Notes under the pieces: generated by a model
The model's database searches: none
Seen by the model: only the letters and a program-made list of their open reading frames with translations
Told to the model about the DNA's origin: nothing
Assembly: GCA_002399265.1 (NCBI GenBank)
Contig: DHDG01000028.1
Span: 23,011 to 62,377 of the forward strand
DNA length: 39,367 bases
Source of the DNA: Firmicutes bacterium UBA4882
GTDB lineage: Bacteria; Bacillota; UBA4882
Direction of reading: 5' to 3'
Program-made: the position numbers and the translations under genes
In this document: in pieces, positions 9,501-17,366 of the stretch
How the letters are laid out: every line of letters starts with the position of its first letter
How positions within the stretch are numbered: the first letter of the stretch is position 1

Positions 9501-9650
9501 GAGTACCAACCCGAAGTTCAGCACGAGGATCAACCCGATGATCAAGCGGAGACTCAAGCCGATGAACCGGCCGTCGAGAGTCTTGACGAGTGCTCAACTG
9601 AAGTTAGCGACATACCCGCTAATCCGGAGGAGCCGGATCAGGACCAGTAA
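6579..9650 (+). CDS. Large protein of unknown function with a probable glycosidase-like helical toroid core
   Basis: The gene encodes 1023 residues from the ATG at 6579, which has a strong GGAAGGAGG site 7 bases upstream; an in-frame TTG at 6435 overlaps the preceding terminator. No signal peptide or membrane helix is seen. Residues 8-38 are six degenerate five-residue repeats (PGN/SGN type). A beta-rich region follows to about 300, interrupted by Gly/Ala-rich linkers near 158-182 and 313-320. Residues of about 310-860 form repeating helical hairpins with Trp, Tyr and Asp at turns (GADGWATSEAFG, GGFGASNSEGVWNSP), as in six-hairpin glycosidase-like proteins. The last 76 residues are a highly acidic Gln/Asp/Glu-rich tail. 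The fold is inferred from pattern only; no catalytic pair can be assigned, and I do not recognise the family. An ABC-2 exporter operon lies downstream beyond a terminator. Confidence 0.75.
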   Translation: MNRQFGSSQPGNNTPGNTQPGSVQSGNMQLGNIQSGNLDVIGRAQGLQIRLKKVGAFFTQEIVYPGETEPLVGGDEQDIHVIADGREIRSAFTYAGVSQKPQGSLYLQAVLEHADFSVETNFKLSVRNGFLDVETTFMAHKPLVLSTIENNYRFFGAAGVSGAVDAVGASVGAGDGGEAGSPVPLMMDAKYAWLPHLKKETRHVAGQHSFRSPCAYLQQGADVFAVIPSLTALRESWKNNWGLPAVLDYEEPNRLRLGLATHTASYQPGENLYFSRQPQSAKENANGCGGLTLNQGEKVSYRFSLMLRKDSSGGAGAGAGNAQREIVRFIWEKYGVQLLDEAWHQYLRFDDCARYAYDALFDRYHAWRAFSLHGKDCGGTVALITRKYEGAFQNEKDTKFAGEIPWKQYLLDRHARNRLELAAKWLFEGTLERVYFDARHNNIRTACGLAYFGARWQDQRLLDAARRTVNLYLAAPETADGMRPAVFSIGSRPGWLNGADGWATSEAFGVADLADTGYWLLQYGMLGGEGAAPSADQVLTVCGKIAESILKKQTDAGFYRRYFPGSTAERPLDSASEDMSTLEQRWFSVNATAAAGRFMAAMAQVTGDQHLLAGAMKTARFIADQVLPEHNWSGQSTPIDYYGGLKRQNCSVIYLAADLFRIIAQITGEKGWLDSGIAILDDLLLYQQLWTPSYLLVDGTGGFGASNSEGVWNSPIQAPIALLLMDWYELSGEKEYFDRGVLALRASYATMLVPENKRLDDEIHCQFGAADYGIIVDNYAYAGKDTGFGIRVNPGWGCGTACAVTALVQKHYGDVYIDIPRQKAFGINGCRVKEACISSARVALTLETMPDYPEPKHNSRLEPGLTDALILKFRIGSEAGGEMIQVSVNGERLGYYSAAQLKEGISWDWRRHQSALAEAAQKLNVERVFVGVQEVELGGVIEDHGNDDIPDVKVDEYADMEFNEYAAEGVDDQHEYQPEVQHEDQPDDQAETQADEPAVESLDECSTEVSDIPANPEEPDQDQ

Positions 9651-9674
9651 CCCCCTAGGGGTCAGAGACCATTC

Positions 9675-9709
9675 AAAGAGCGGTGGGAGACACATCCCGC
9701 CGCTCTTTT
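9675..9709 (+). terminator. Rho-independent terminator after the 1023-residue protein gene
   Basis: A 14-bp stem (9675-9688 with 9695-9708, one G-T wobble) encloses the loop GACACA and ends in TTTT. It lies 24 bases after the stop and separates this gene from the ABC exporter genes. Confidence 0.8.
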
Positions 9710-9821
9710 ATATGATCAGCGTGCCCAGAGAAGCAAAGCGCTGGCGACATCAAACAACGGCACAGAATTTGCTTAATTAACCATTGCTAATCGCTGCACG
9801 GATTAGGGAGGTGTTTCAAAG

Positions 9822-10613
9822 ATGATTAGGGCCTATTGGAAGCTTGCGAAGACTTCTTTTAAAAGGCAGATGATTTATCGGGCCGCCAATCTGGCTGGCA
9901 TCGCCACCAATCTTTGCTGGGGTTTTTTCAGAGCCTATCTGTTATTGGCGGTCTTGGAGGCCAGCCCGGGAGTGGGCGGCTATGATCATGACAGCATCAT
10001 TATTTATACGGGGTTTTCCCAAGCCTTGACCGCGCCCTTGAAGGTTTTCGGATGGTGGGACTTGCTGCGTACGATTAAGAGCGGCGAAATAATCTCCGAC
10101 TTCTGCAAACCGATCGATTTTTATGGCATGTGGTATGCGCGGGATTGCGGGCATGCTGTTTACCAGTTGGCAGCGCGGGGGTTGCCTCTGATGCTGCTTT
10201 TTCTGGCGATTTTCAGGATACCGCTCCGGTTGAGCGCCTCGATGGGGCTGGCATTCCTGATTAGCATGACGCTCGCGCTACAGGTCAGCTTCTCCTGGCG
10301 CATGATCTATAACGCGATGGCTTTTTGGACGCTGGATGCTAAAGGGGTTGCTGCCATGGCCAACATTGTCAGCCTGTTTTTGATGGGCTTCATAATACCG
10401 GTAGGCTTTTTCCCGCCATGGTTGCAGCAAGCTGTCCAGTTAACCCCTTTCCCGGCGATGTTCGATATCCCACTGGCCATTTTGATGGACGTGCCTGGAA
10501 CGGAAGTTTTGCTGCTCCTGAGCAGACAGGTGTTCTGGATGTTGATTTTAATCATTGCGGCGCGGTGCCTGTTGCACATTGGTACGAAGAAAGTGGTGAT
10601 CCAGGGTGGTTAA
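9822..10613 (+). CDS. ABC-2 type exporter permease (COG4587-like)
   Basis: A 263-residue polytopic membrane protein with about six hydrophobic segments and a short basic cytoplasmic N-terminus (KLAKTSFKRQM). It belongs to the ABC-2 permease group that always travels with a second permease and an ATPase of the types encoded next. The AXLAG...FFRAY-type first helix and the late PVGFFPPWLQQAVQLTPF loop are characteristic of the group. The ATG at 9822 follows a TAGGGAGGTG site. The stop overlaps the next gene's GTG start by eight bases. The exported substrate is unknown; characterised relatives are linked to drug or toxic-compound export. Confidence 0.85.
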   Translation: MIRAYWKLAKTSFKRQMIYRAANLAGIATNLCWGFFRAYLLLAVLEASPGVGGYDHDSIIIYTGFSQALTAPLKVFGWWDLLRTIKSGEIISDFCKPIDFYGMWYARDCGHAVYQLAARGLPLMLLFLAIFRIPLRLSASMGLAFLISMTLALQVSFSWRMIYNAMAFWTLDAKGVAAMANIVSLFLMGFIIPVGFFPPWLQQAVQLTPFPAMFDIPLAILMDVPGTEVLLLLSRQVFWMLILIIAARCLLHIGTKKVVIQGG

Positions 10614-11406
10614 GCTGTATTTCATCTTAATAAACGCCAGGATACGTTGCCAAATGCAATATCGCGTTTCTTTCCTATTTGATTTGCTGGCCAACTTGTT
10701 CAGTTCATTTACGGATCTGGCAGCCATGATAATCATCTTCACCCATACGCCAGCTCTCAAAGGATGGACTTTGGCGGAAACGGCCTTCCTATTCGGACTG
10801 ACTAATACGTCCTTTGCGTTGGCAGAAATGATTGGCGGCGGGTTCGACGTCTTCCAGCTCCTGATCAGGGAGGGCAAATTTGATCAGATGCTGGTGCGGC
10901 CGCTGGGTCATTTCTTTCAGGTGATGACCAGCGAGTTTGTGCTGCGCCGCTTCGGCAGGCTGACGCAGGGGTTGGCAATCATAGTGGTGGCATTACATCA
11001 GATTTTGGCATCAGAAACTGCGGCCATAGTGGTGCTCTTATTATTGCCAGTGATTGCCGGCGGGACACTTTTCTATATGGCGCTCTTTATCACGCAGGCT
11101 ACGACCGCCATCTGGACCGTGGAAGGTCTGGAAGTGTTCAATATCATCACATATGGAGGCAACGAAGTGCTGAGTCATCCGCTCGATGTGTTTCATCCGG
11201 TGCTGCGCCGGTTTTTCACTTACATTCTGCCAATGGCGTTCATCAACTACATTCCCGTGGCAGCGATCATTGGCAAGCCGTTGACAGCGGCCGGAGTGCC
11301 ACCGTGGACCGCCTGGTTTTCCCCGTTGTTCGGATTGGGGGCATTCCTGCTGGCGCGCCGGTTTTGGGATTTTGGGGTGAGGCATTATCAGAGCACGGGA
11401 TCCTGA
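10606..11406 (+). CDS. ABC-2 type exporter permease (COG3694-like)
   Basis: This is the second permease of the exporter, 266 residues with about six membrane helices. It starts at GTG 10606, inside the end of the preceding permease gene, so it is probably translated by coupling; no strong independent ribosome-binding site is visible. Typical group features are the N-terminal NARIRCQMQYR stretch, GGGFDVFQLLIREGKFDQMLVRPLG, and a late FTYILPMAFINYIPV helix. With its partner it would form the heterodimeric membrane channel driven by the ATPase encoded 43 bases downstream. Substrate unknown. Confidence 0.85.
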   Translation: MVKLYFILINARIRCQMQYRVSFLFDLLANLFSSFTDLAAMIIIFTHTPALKGWTLAETAFLFGLTNTSFALAEMIGGGFDVFQLLIREGKFDQMLVRPLGHFFQVMTSEFVLRRFGRLTQGLAIIVVALHQILASETAAIVVLLLLPVIAGGTLFYMALFITQATTAIWTVEGLEVFNIITYGGNEVLSHPLDVFHPVLRRFFTYILPMAFINYIPVAAIIGKPLTAAGVPPWTAWFSPLFGLGAFLLARRFWDFGVRHYQSTGS

Positions 11407-11449
11407 ATAATCACAACTATTGCACAATGGAGATTGGAGGTCGTAATCA

Positions 11450-12448
11450 ATGATTGTCGCCAAAGACCTGGTCAAAGAGTTTAAAATATATCAACATCAC
11501 CGTGGCGCTTTCGGGGCAATACGTAATATGTTCAGCACTAAACACACGATTGTCAGAGCAGTCGATCAGATTAGCTTTCAAATCGCGGCTGGCGAACTTG
11601 TGGGCTACCTTGGACCGAATGGGGCAGGCAAGTCCACGACCATCAAAATGCTGACCGGTATTCTGGTGCCCACTTCCGGAGAGCTGACAATCGGGGGCAT
11701 TGTGCCCTGGCGCGAGCGCGTCAAACATGTGCGCCGCATGGGCGTGGTTTTCGGGCAGCGCACTACCTTATGGTGGGACCTACCAGTTATCGAAACAATG
11801 GAATTGCTGAGACACATTTATAAAATCCCGGAACGGCAATATCGACGCAACATGGACATGTTTGCGGATCTTTTGGGACTGTCTGAGTTTCTGAACATCC
11901 CGGTGCGCAGTCTGTCGCTCGGGCAACGCATGCGGGCGGACTTGGCGGCTGCCTTTTTGCATGATCCGGAAATTGTTTTTCTGGATGAACCGACTATTGG
12001 GCTGGACGTGCTGGCCAAAGAGCGCATCCGCCAATTCATCGCCACCATCAATAGCGAGAAAAAGACCACCGTCATCTTGACCACTCATGATCTGGGCGAT
12101 GTAGCCAAACTCTGCCGCCGGGTCATGATGATCGACCGTGGGAAAGTGCTTTTTGACGGGGCTTTGGCTGAGCTGGTTAGCCGCTTTGGCGGGGAACGCC
12201 GGTTGATTGTAGATTTCGCTGAAGAATATGATGATCTGAGTATTGCTGGGGCCAGGATCGTTGCCAAAGAAGGCCGGAAAGTAACCTATGCGTTTCACTC
12301 CAATGGCAATGGGGTAGCGCCGTTAATTGAAAACCTGTCACGTAATTACAAATGGGCGGACATCAGCCTGCAGGATCCGGATGTGGAAACCACCATCAGA
12401 CATATCTATGAGCAATGGGAAGGTGACCACAGTAGCGAATATTGCTAG
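11450..12448 (+). CDS. ABC exporter ATP-binding protein (COG4586-like)
   Basis: The 332-residue ATPase powers the ABC-2 exporter formed by the two upstream permeases. All nucleotide-binding motifs are intact: Walker A GPNGAGKST (55-63), Q-loop Q103, signature LSLGQ (155-159), Walker B IVFLDEP (175-181) and the switch histidine in TTHD (H213). About 85 residues follow the ATPase core, as is usual for exporter ATPases of this group, and probably form a regulatory domain. The ATG follows a TTGGAGG site. The gene closes a three-gene operon; no obvious terminator follows before the next TTG-started gene. Confidence 0.92.
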   Translation: MIVAKDLVKEFKIYQHHRGAFGAIRNMFSTKHTIVRAVDQISFQIAAGELVGYLGPNGAGKSTTIKMLTGILVPTSGELTIGGIVPWRERVKHVRRMGVVFGQRTTLWWDLPVIETMELLRHIYKIPERQYRRNMDMFADLLGLSEFLNIPVRSLSLGQRMRADLAAAFLHDPEIVFLDEPTIGLDVLAKERIRQFIATINSEKKTTVILTTHDLGDVAKLCRRVMMIDRGKVLFDGALAELVSRFGGERRLIVDFAEEYDDLSIAGARIVAKEGRKVTYAFHSNGNGVAPLIENLSRNYKWADISLQDPDVETTIRHIYEQWEGDHSSEYC

Positions 12449-12527
12449 TTTATCCGGAAACCCGAATGATATCATGCAGGACGGCGCAAATTGGTAAAGA
12501 ATAAGTAATAGCAGGGGGGAAGACATC

Positions 12528-13592
12528 TTGAAGCAAGAGGAAACCACCACCTTGGTCCTTGACGTAAAGGATCCGCAAAACCGCAAGGAGGCGATCGCCA
12601 CGGCGGCTGCCATCCTGCAAAAAGGCGGATTAGTAGCATTTCCGACTGAAACGGTTTATGGCCTTGGTGCTAACGCGCTTAACGAAAAGGCGGTCAAATC
12701 GATTTTTGCGGCGAAAGGCCGCCCGGCAGACAACCCGCTGATTGTGCATATCAGTGATCGGGAAGAGGTATTACCGCTGGTGAGCAGCTTTTCAATGACC
12801 GCCCGCCTGCTGGCAGAGAAGTTTTGGCCTGGTCCGCTGACCATGGTGCTGCCAGTGAGTGATGCCGTGCCTAAAATCGTGACGGCCGGGCTCGACACAG
12901 TCGGAATCAGGTTGCCTGCCAATGATTATGCCCGGGAATTGATCAGTGCGGCCGGCGTACCAGTGGCTGCTCCGAGCGCCAATGTCTCTGGCAGTCCCAG
13001 TCCCACCAGTGCTGAGCATGTTTATCATGATCTGGCAGGCAAGATCGATCTCATCTTGGACGGTGGATCGTGCGAAGTCGGAGTGGAGTCAACCGTACTG
13101 GATCTGGTTGGGTCGGTTCCGGTGGTGTTAAGACCAGGCGGTACTCCCGCCGAAGATTTGCTGCGCTATCTGCCCGATTTGGTCGTCCCAGGGCTGGATG
13201 TTGCCGAAGTTGAGGGAATACCTCGCGCCCCGGGAATGAAGTACCGCCATTATGCCCCGCAAGCCAGGCTGCTGCTTGTCGCAGGCGCGCCCGAGAAGGT
13301 GGCGGCTACCATCCGCAAGGAAATCGCTTCTTGGCAGGCGCGTGGCAGCAAAGTTGCGGTGCTGGCCAGTAGAGAGAACGCGGCCGGATATAAGGCGGAC
13401 GTTGTTGTTGTACTCGGTGAGCGGGAACGGCCTCAGGAAGCCGCGCAACATCTGTTTGCCGCCCTCAGAGAACTGGATGACAGCGAGGCTGATATTATCC
13501 TGGCTGAAAGCACAGATCAGTCTGGTTTGGGCTATGCTGTCATGAACCGGCTTTGGAAGGCCTCCGGCGGCGATATTATTCAGGCCCGGTGA
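12528..13592 (+). CDS. sua5: Threonylcarbamoyl-AMP synthase (Sua5/YwlC)
   Basis: This enzyme makes threonylcarbamoyl-AMP from threonine, bicarbonate and ATP, the first step of the t6A modification of tRNA position 37. The 354 residues contain the full YrdC-type domain (FPTETVYGLGANA, KGRPADNPLIVH, SANVSGSPSPT) and the additional C-terminal Sua5 domain after the linker APGMKYRHYAP, so it is the long Sua5 form and not the short TsaC form. The start is TTG at 12528, supported by an AGGGGGGAAG site 6-8 bases upstream. It heads the sua5-ywlE-rpiB-upp gene order common in Firmicutes. Confidence 0.93.
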   Translation: MKQEETTTLVLDVKDPQNRKEAIATAAAILQKGGLVAFPTETVYGLGANALNEKAVKSIFAAKGRPADNPLIVHISDREEVLPLVSSFSMTARLLAEKFWPGPLTMVLPVSDAVPKIVTAGLDTVGIRLPANDYARELISAAGVPVAAPSANVSGSPSPTSAEHVYHDLAGKIDLILDGGSCEVGVESTVLDLVGSVPVVLRPGGTPAEDLLRYLPDLVVPGLDVAEVEGIPRAPGMKYRHYAPQARLLLVAGAPEKVAATIRKEIASWQARGSKVAVLASRENAAGYKADVVVVLGERERPQEAAQHLFAALRELDDSEADIILAESTDQSGLGYAVMNRLWKASGGDIIQAR

Positions 13593-13707
13593 ATTTGGTA
13601 AATTTAGTGAAATTAGGATTTGATCCAAAGCGGGCAGGAAAAAAAGAGAGTAAAGAGGAAAATTATCCTGTGGCTGTTGCTCGGTTCTAGCAGGAGGTTC
13701 CCAGAAG

Positions 13708-14361
13708 ATGATCAGACGGATTTTATTTGTTTGCAGTGGAAACACTTGCCGTAGCCCGATGGCGGAAGTCTTACTGCGTAAAAAGCTGGCCCGGCATGCT
13801 TCGGAATGGGCGAAAGATACGGTGGTGACCTCAGCCGGAGTTTCAGCCATTTCAGGATCACCGGCTTCTGAGAATGCTACCGCCGCAATGAAACATAAGG
13901 ATCTTGATTTATCAGAACATCAATCAAGGCTGCTGGAGGCTGCCGATATTATTAACGCCGATCTTGTGATTACCATGACTCGTAATCATAAGAAAGCCGT
14001 TTTGGCGCTGGTCCCCCAAGCGTTGCATAAAGTCTATACCCTGGCGGAGCTGACGGCGCTGGCGGAGCTGGCGCACGCCAAGCCGGAGCAAGCGAAAAAG
14101 TACCGCGATATGATTCAAGATGTAGCCCAGAAGACTATGGAACTGACATTGCTGCTGGATCAACTACTAGGAAACCCGCCGGACATTGAAGATCCCTTCG
14201 GCGGCGATCTTGCCGAATATGAAGAATGCGCGCGCTCCATTTCCGGACATCTAGACACTTTGCTGCAATACTTGGATCAATCGCAAAATCAGTCGCAAGA
14301 TCAATCTCAGGATCCACCTCAGGAGAGTTCGCATTCGCGCGATCAATCTGCGGAGGATTAG
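13708..14361 (+). CDS. ywlE: Protein-arginine phosphatase YwlE-like (LMW-PTP fold)
   Basis: This is a low-molecular-weight phosphatase-fold enzyme expected to remove phosphate from phosphoarginine (or phosphotyrosine) in proteins. The P-loop is C9-SGNT-C14-R15-S, and the general-acid Asp lies in EDPFGG (D162). The Thr in the P-loop (T13) matches T11 of Bacillus YwlE, the residue that favours arginine over tyrosine phosphatase activity. The protein has 217 residues against about 150 for the family. The extra length is an inserted Ala/Leu-rich helical segment (about 112-150) and a Gln/Ser/Asp-rich tail (190-217). The ATG follows an AGGAGG site. Context with sua5 and rpiB matches ywlE. Confidence 0.88.
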   Translation: MIRRILFVCSGNTCRSPMAEVLLRKKLARHASEWAKDTVVTSAGVSAISGSPASENATAAMKHKDLDLSEHQSRLLEAADIINADLVITMTRNHKKAVLALVPQALHKVYTLAELTALAELAHAKPEQAKKYRDMIQDVAQKTMELTLLLDQLLGNPPDIEDPFGGDLAEYEECARSISGHLDTLLQYLDQSQNQSQDQSQDPPQESSHSRDQSAED

Positions 14362-14398
14362 TCCAGGCAACAATAGCAAGAGAAGGGTGGTGTTTGCC

Positions 14399-14857
14399 GT
14401 GCGTGTGGCAATTGGAAGCGATCACGCCGGTTTTCTCCTAAAGGAAGAAGTCAAAGCATACTTAGTCAAATCGGGGATTGAAGTTGAGGATTTCGGAACT
14501 TATTCACGAGAGTCTTGTGACTACCCGATGATTGCCCAGCCAGTCGCAGAGGCCGTTGCTGACGGGCGCTTCAAGTTTGGCATTCTGGTTTGCGGTACTG
14601 GCATTGGTGTCTCAATGACCGCCAATAAGGTCAGCGGGATTCGAGCGGCTCTGTGCCATGACACTTTTTCGGCCAGGATGACACGCATGCACAATGATGC
14701 TAATGTCCTGACGTTTGGGGCGCGGGTGATTGGCTCCGGACTGGCGCTGGACATTGTGGATGTTTTTCTAAAAACTGATTTTGAAGGCGGACGCCACAGC
14801 AAGCGCGTTGATCAGATCAACCGCTTGGATCATGGTCACTGCCAGTGCGAAAAATAA
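14399..14857 (+). CDS. rpiB: Ribose-5-phosphate isomerase B
   Basis: Interconverts ribulose 5-phosphate and ribose 5-phosphate in the non-oxidative pentose phosphate pathway. I placed the start at GTG 14399, which gives the standard family N-terminus (M)RVAIGSDHAGF with an AAGGGTGG site 8 bases upstream; GTG codons at 14387 and 14390 would overlap that site. With this start the protein has 152 residues, the usual size. Catalytic features are C65 in VCGTGIGVSM, the NDANVLTFGARVIG stretch with its preceding His (H98), and the phosphate-binding HSKR (H133, R136). Some RpiB-fold proteins act on other sugar phosphates, but the motifs fit RpiB. Confidence 0.92.
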   Translation: MRVAIGSDHAGFLLKEEVKAYLVKSGIEVEDFGTYSRESCDYPMIAQPVAEAVADGRFKFGILVCGTGIGVSMTANKVSGIRAALCHDTFSARMTRMHNDANVLTFGARVIGSGLALDIVDVFLKTDFEGGRHSKRVDQINRLDHGHCQCEK

Positions 14858-14908
14858 AGGGCGCGGCGCGCAGGTAGGGCGGCACGCGCATTTTGGGAGG
14901 AATGTGTA

Positions 14909-15535
14909 TTGGCGGTTCATGTGATTGATCATCCTTTAATTCAGCACAAGCTGACATACATCCGGGATGAAAACACTAGCTCCAAAGATTTTCGGGATTT
15001 GATCGAGGAAGTCGCCTCTTTAATGGCTTATGAAGTCACAAGGGACATGCCGCTGGAAGAGACGGAAGTCCAGACACCGGTGGCCAAAGCTACTACCAAA
15101 GTCCTCGCTGGCAGGAAAATTGGCATTATCCCCATCCTGCGGGCAGGCCTGGGGATGGCCTCCGGAATTTTGCGGCTGATTCCCGTGGCGAAAGTCGGGC
15201 ATATCGGCGTATACCGGGATCCGGAGACCCTGCAGCCGGTGGAGTATTACTGTAAGCTGCCGTCTGATTTGGCAGAACGCGACCTGATTCTGGTCGATCC
15301 AATGCTTGCTACCGGCGGTTCGGCGGTGGCCAGCATCGGATTCCTCAAAGAGCATGGTGCCCGCAACATAAAATTTATGTGCCTGATTGCGGCTCCGGAA
15401 GGAATTGCCAGGGTGCAGAGCGAACATCCTGAAATTGACATTTTCACCGCCGCGATCGACGACCATCTCAATTCACATGGTTATATTATTCCGGGATTGG
15501 GAGATGCCGGTGATCGGCTGTTTGGGACCAAATAG
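14909..15535 (+). CDS. upp: Uracil phosphoribosyltransferase
   Basis: Salvages uracil by condensing it with PRPP to UMP. The 208-residue length is normal. The PRPP-binding loop is DPMLATGGSAV (130-140), and the uracil-binding end of the protein shows GYIIPGLGDAGDR. The start is TTG 14909 with a GGGAGG site 8 bases upstream; the ATG at 14902 is out of frame and soon meets a stop. In Bacillus, upp sits between glyA and the F1Fo atp operon; here glyA is absent and the deaminase gene follows by 35 bases. Confidence 0.95.
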   Translation: MAVHVIDHPLIQHKLTYIRDENTSSKDFRDLIEEVASLMAYEVTRDMPLEETEVQTPVAKATTKVLAGRKIGIIPILRAGLGMASGILRLIPVAKVGHIGVYRDPETLQPVEYYCKLPSDLAERDLILVDPMLATGGSAVASIGFLKEHGARNIKFMCLIAAPEGIARVQSEHPEIDIFTAAIDDHLNSHGYIIPGLGDAGDRLFGTK

Positions 15536-15570
15536 ACTGCTTTGATTTGAGAGGTTTGGGTGATGACGCG

Positions 15571-16044
15571 ATGACCGATGCACCCCGTCCATCCTGGGAT
15601 GCCTATTTTATGGAACTTACTGATGTGGTCGCCAAGCGATCCACTTGTCTGCGACGCCATATCGGGGCGGTGATTGTCCGGGACAAGCGTATTCTGACGA
15701 CCGGTTACAATGGCGCACCTGCGGGCGTCAAGCATTGTTCCGAAGCCGGGTGTCTGAGGGAGCAGCGTCATATTCCCTCAGGTGAGCGTCATGAACTTTG
15801 CCGGGCGATTCATGCCGAGCAGAACGCGATCATTCAAGGCGCGTTGCACGGCATCGGACTTGGCGGCAGCACACTCTATTGTACCAACCATCCGTGCGTG
15901 CTCTGTGCCAAGATGCTGATCAATGCCGGGATAAAGAAAGTAGTCTACCGGTGTGATTATCCTGATCTACTTAGTGCCGAATTGCTTCAGGAAGCTGGCG
16001 TCGATGTAGTGCAGTTCATCCCGGAAAAATCCGACCAGGGGTGA
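15571..16044 (+). CDS. comEB: dCMP deaminase / ComEB-type deoxycytidylate deaminase
   Basis: A zinc-dependent deaminase converting dCMP to dUMP for dTTP synthesis. The 157 residues begin with the family-typical RPSWDAYFM. The zinc and catalytic residues are HAE (H81, E83) and PCVLC (C109, C112); an extra Cys/His set (C56, C61, around H66) matches the second structural zinc site seen in many dCMP deaminases. I chose ATG 15571, with a GGGTGAT site 6 bases upstream; the in-frame TTG at 15547 would add eight residues and is possible. It ends six bases before the tagO-like gene. Confidence 0.9.
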   Translation: MTDAPRPSWDAYFMELTDVVAKRSTCLRRHIGAVIVRDKRILTTGYNGAPAGVKHCSEAGCLREQRHIPSGERHELCRAIHAEQNAIIQGALHGIGLGGSTLYCTNHPCVLCAKMLINAGIKKVVYRCDYPDLLSAELLQEAGVDVVQFIPEKSDQG

Positions 16045-16050
16045 AAAAAG

Positions 16051-17100
16051 ATGGTATTGTATGTGGGGCTGGCTGCGGCTGCTTTTTTAATAACTCTGGT
16101 GCTGACACCGCTGGCGCGGAGAATCGGTATTGCTCTGAATATGGTCGATCACCCCGGTGGACGGCATATTAACAAGTACGCGACGCCCCGCAGTGGAGGT
16201 TTGGCGATTTTTGTGGCATTTATCGCTGTTTTTTTGTGCAGCGCTCCGGACGGTCCTGCCAAGATAGGTATTGTTCTTGGCGCGATTGTCATTTTTATAC
16301 TCGGTTTTCTAGATGATTTATACGGATTGAGTGCCCCGGTAAAACTGGTCGTGCAAATTGCGGTGGCGCTGATTGTGACCTCTTTTGGCGTACGTATTCG
16401 GTGCATTTCGCATCCGCCAGGCGGGTTTTCTGAGATTAGGGCGGTTTGGGGGATACCCCTTACGGTACTCTGGATGGTTGCCATGATGAATATGATCAAC
16501 CTGATCGACGGTTTGGACGGGCTAGCGGGTGGAGTCACAGCAATCGCCAGCAGTACATTGTTTTTCATTGCCATTGTGAAAGGACAATTCTTGGCTGCCA
16601 TTATGTGCAGCATTTTGGTCGGTTCAACATTGGCGTTTTTGGTGTTTAATTTTCATCCAGCCAAGGTTTTTATGGGGGATGGCGGTGCGCTGCTGCTCGG
16701 ATACATATTAGGCGTCATTTCAGTGCAGGGAGCCCTGAAAGCAGCCACGGCCGTGACGCTGGTTATTCCGGTGCTGGCGCTGGGGGTGCCGTTCTTCGAT
16801 ACCCTGCTGGCGATCGTACGGCGGGTCAGGGCGGGACAACCCATTATGGCGGCGGACCGTGGCCATTTGCATCATAAAATGATGGATCTGGGGCTGACGC
16901 AGCGCCAGACAGTCTTGATCCTCTATATGATCAGTGCGGTATTGGGCGGGGCAGCTTTGATTGCGACAATCAGCGATGTTCCGGTGAGCGCGTTCTTCCT
17001 GGTGGCTTTTTTGGGCACCGGGGTCTATGGCGGTTATAGGTTTGGTGTAATCGAGCGCGAAAACGGGCATGGGCCTGGCTCAGGCCATACGCGTGGGTGA
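16051..17100 (+). CDS. tagO: Undecaprenyl-phosphate glycosyl-1-phosphate transferase (TagO/WecA family)
   Basis: An integral membrane enzyme that transfers a sugar 1-phosphate, usually GlcNAc-1-phosphate, from its UDP form onto undecaprenyl phosphate, starting teichoic acid or other wall polymer synthesis. The 349 residues have about ten membrane helices. Family motifs are the Mg-binding LDD (D88, D89), NLIDGLDGLAGG (150-161), FMGDGG (207-212) and the cytoplasmic DRGHLHH. The HLHH motif and the absence of MraY-specific stretches favour the TagO/WecA branch. It follows comEB by six bases. The usual downstream partner in related genomes, UDP-GlcNAc 2-epimerase (mnaA/wecB), is not present. Confidence 0.92.
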   Translation: MVLYVGLAAAAFLITLVLTPLARRIGIALNMVDHPGGRHINKYATPRSGGLAIFVAFIAVFLCSAPDGPAKIGIVLGAIVIFILGFLDDLYGLSAPVKLVVQIAVALIVTSFGVRIRCISHPPGGFSEIRAVWGIPLTVLWMVAMMNMINLIDGLDGLAGGVTAIASSTLFFIAIVKGQFLAAIMCSILVGSTLAFLVFNFHPAKVFMGDGGALLLGYILGVISVQGALKAATAVTLVIPVLALGVPFFDTLLAIVRRVRAGQPIMAADRGHLHHKMMDLGLTQRQTVLILYMISAVLGGAALIATISDVPVSAFFLVAFLGTGVYGGYRFGVIERENGHGPGSGHTRG

Positions 17101-17120
17101 GATAACTGATCGGGAATGTG

Positions 17121-17231
17121 GAGACGGGGGGACGGTTCATCTGTCTCGCCCGAAATAAGCGACCCGAGTCGAGGCGAGACGGATGAACCGTCCCACCCGT
17201 CTTTGAGACGGATGAACCGCCCCCCGTCTTT
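17121..17231. repeat. Palindromic intergenic repeat cluster upstream of hppA
   Basis: Three related units occur: one forward (17121-17150, core GGGACGGTTC at 17129-17138), one nearly exact inverted copy (17173-17203, core GAACCGTCCC at 17185-17194) and a further direct copy of the inverted unit (17205-17231, core GAACCGCCCC at 17214-17223). The first two can form a long stem of about 27 pairs with a few mismatches around a 22-base loop. It shares its core with the cluster after hppA and with the terminators at 29231 and 3171. No ORF or T-tract terminator is associated. Confidence 0.85.
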
Positions 17232-17366
17232 CCCCGGCCCACTGCCTTTCTCTATAGGCATACAAACAGACATCCAGAGCATACAGATACCAAAGGTCTA
17301 TCCAGGAATACCGCATCAGGACGATGCGGAAATTAGCCTGGGATGGCGCTTAGCGAAGGGGTCTGA

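Noticed and set aside
17101..17366. CRISPR array suspected from the repeats
   Set aside because: The copies are inverted as well as direct, irregularly spaced, few in number and have no spacer-like sequence of constant length; no cas gene is nearby.
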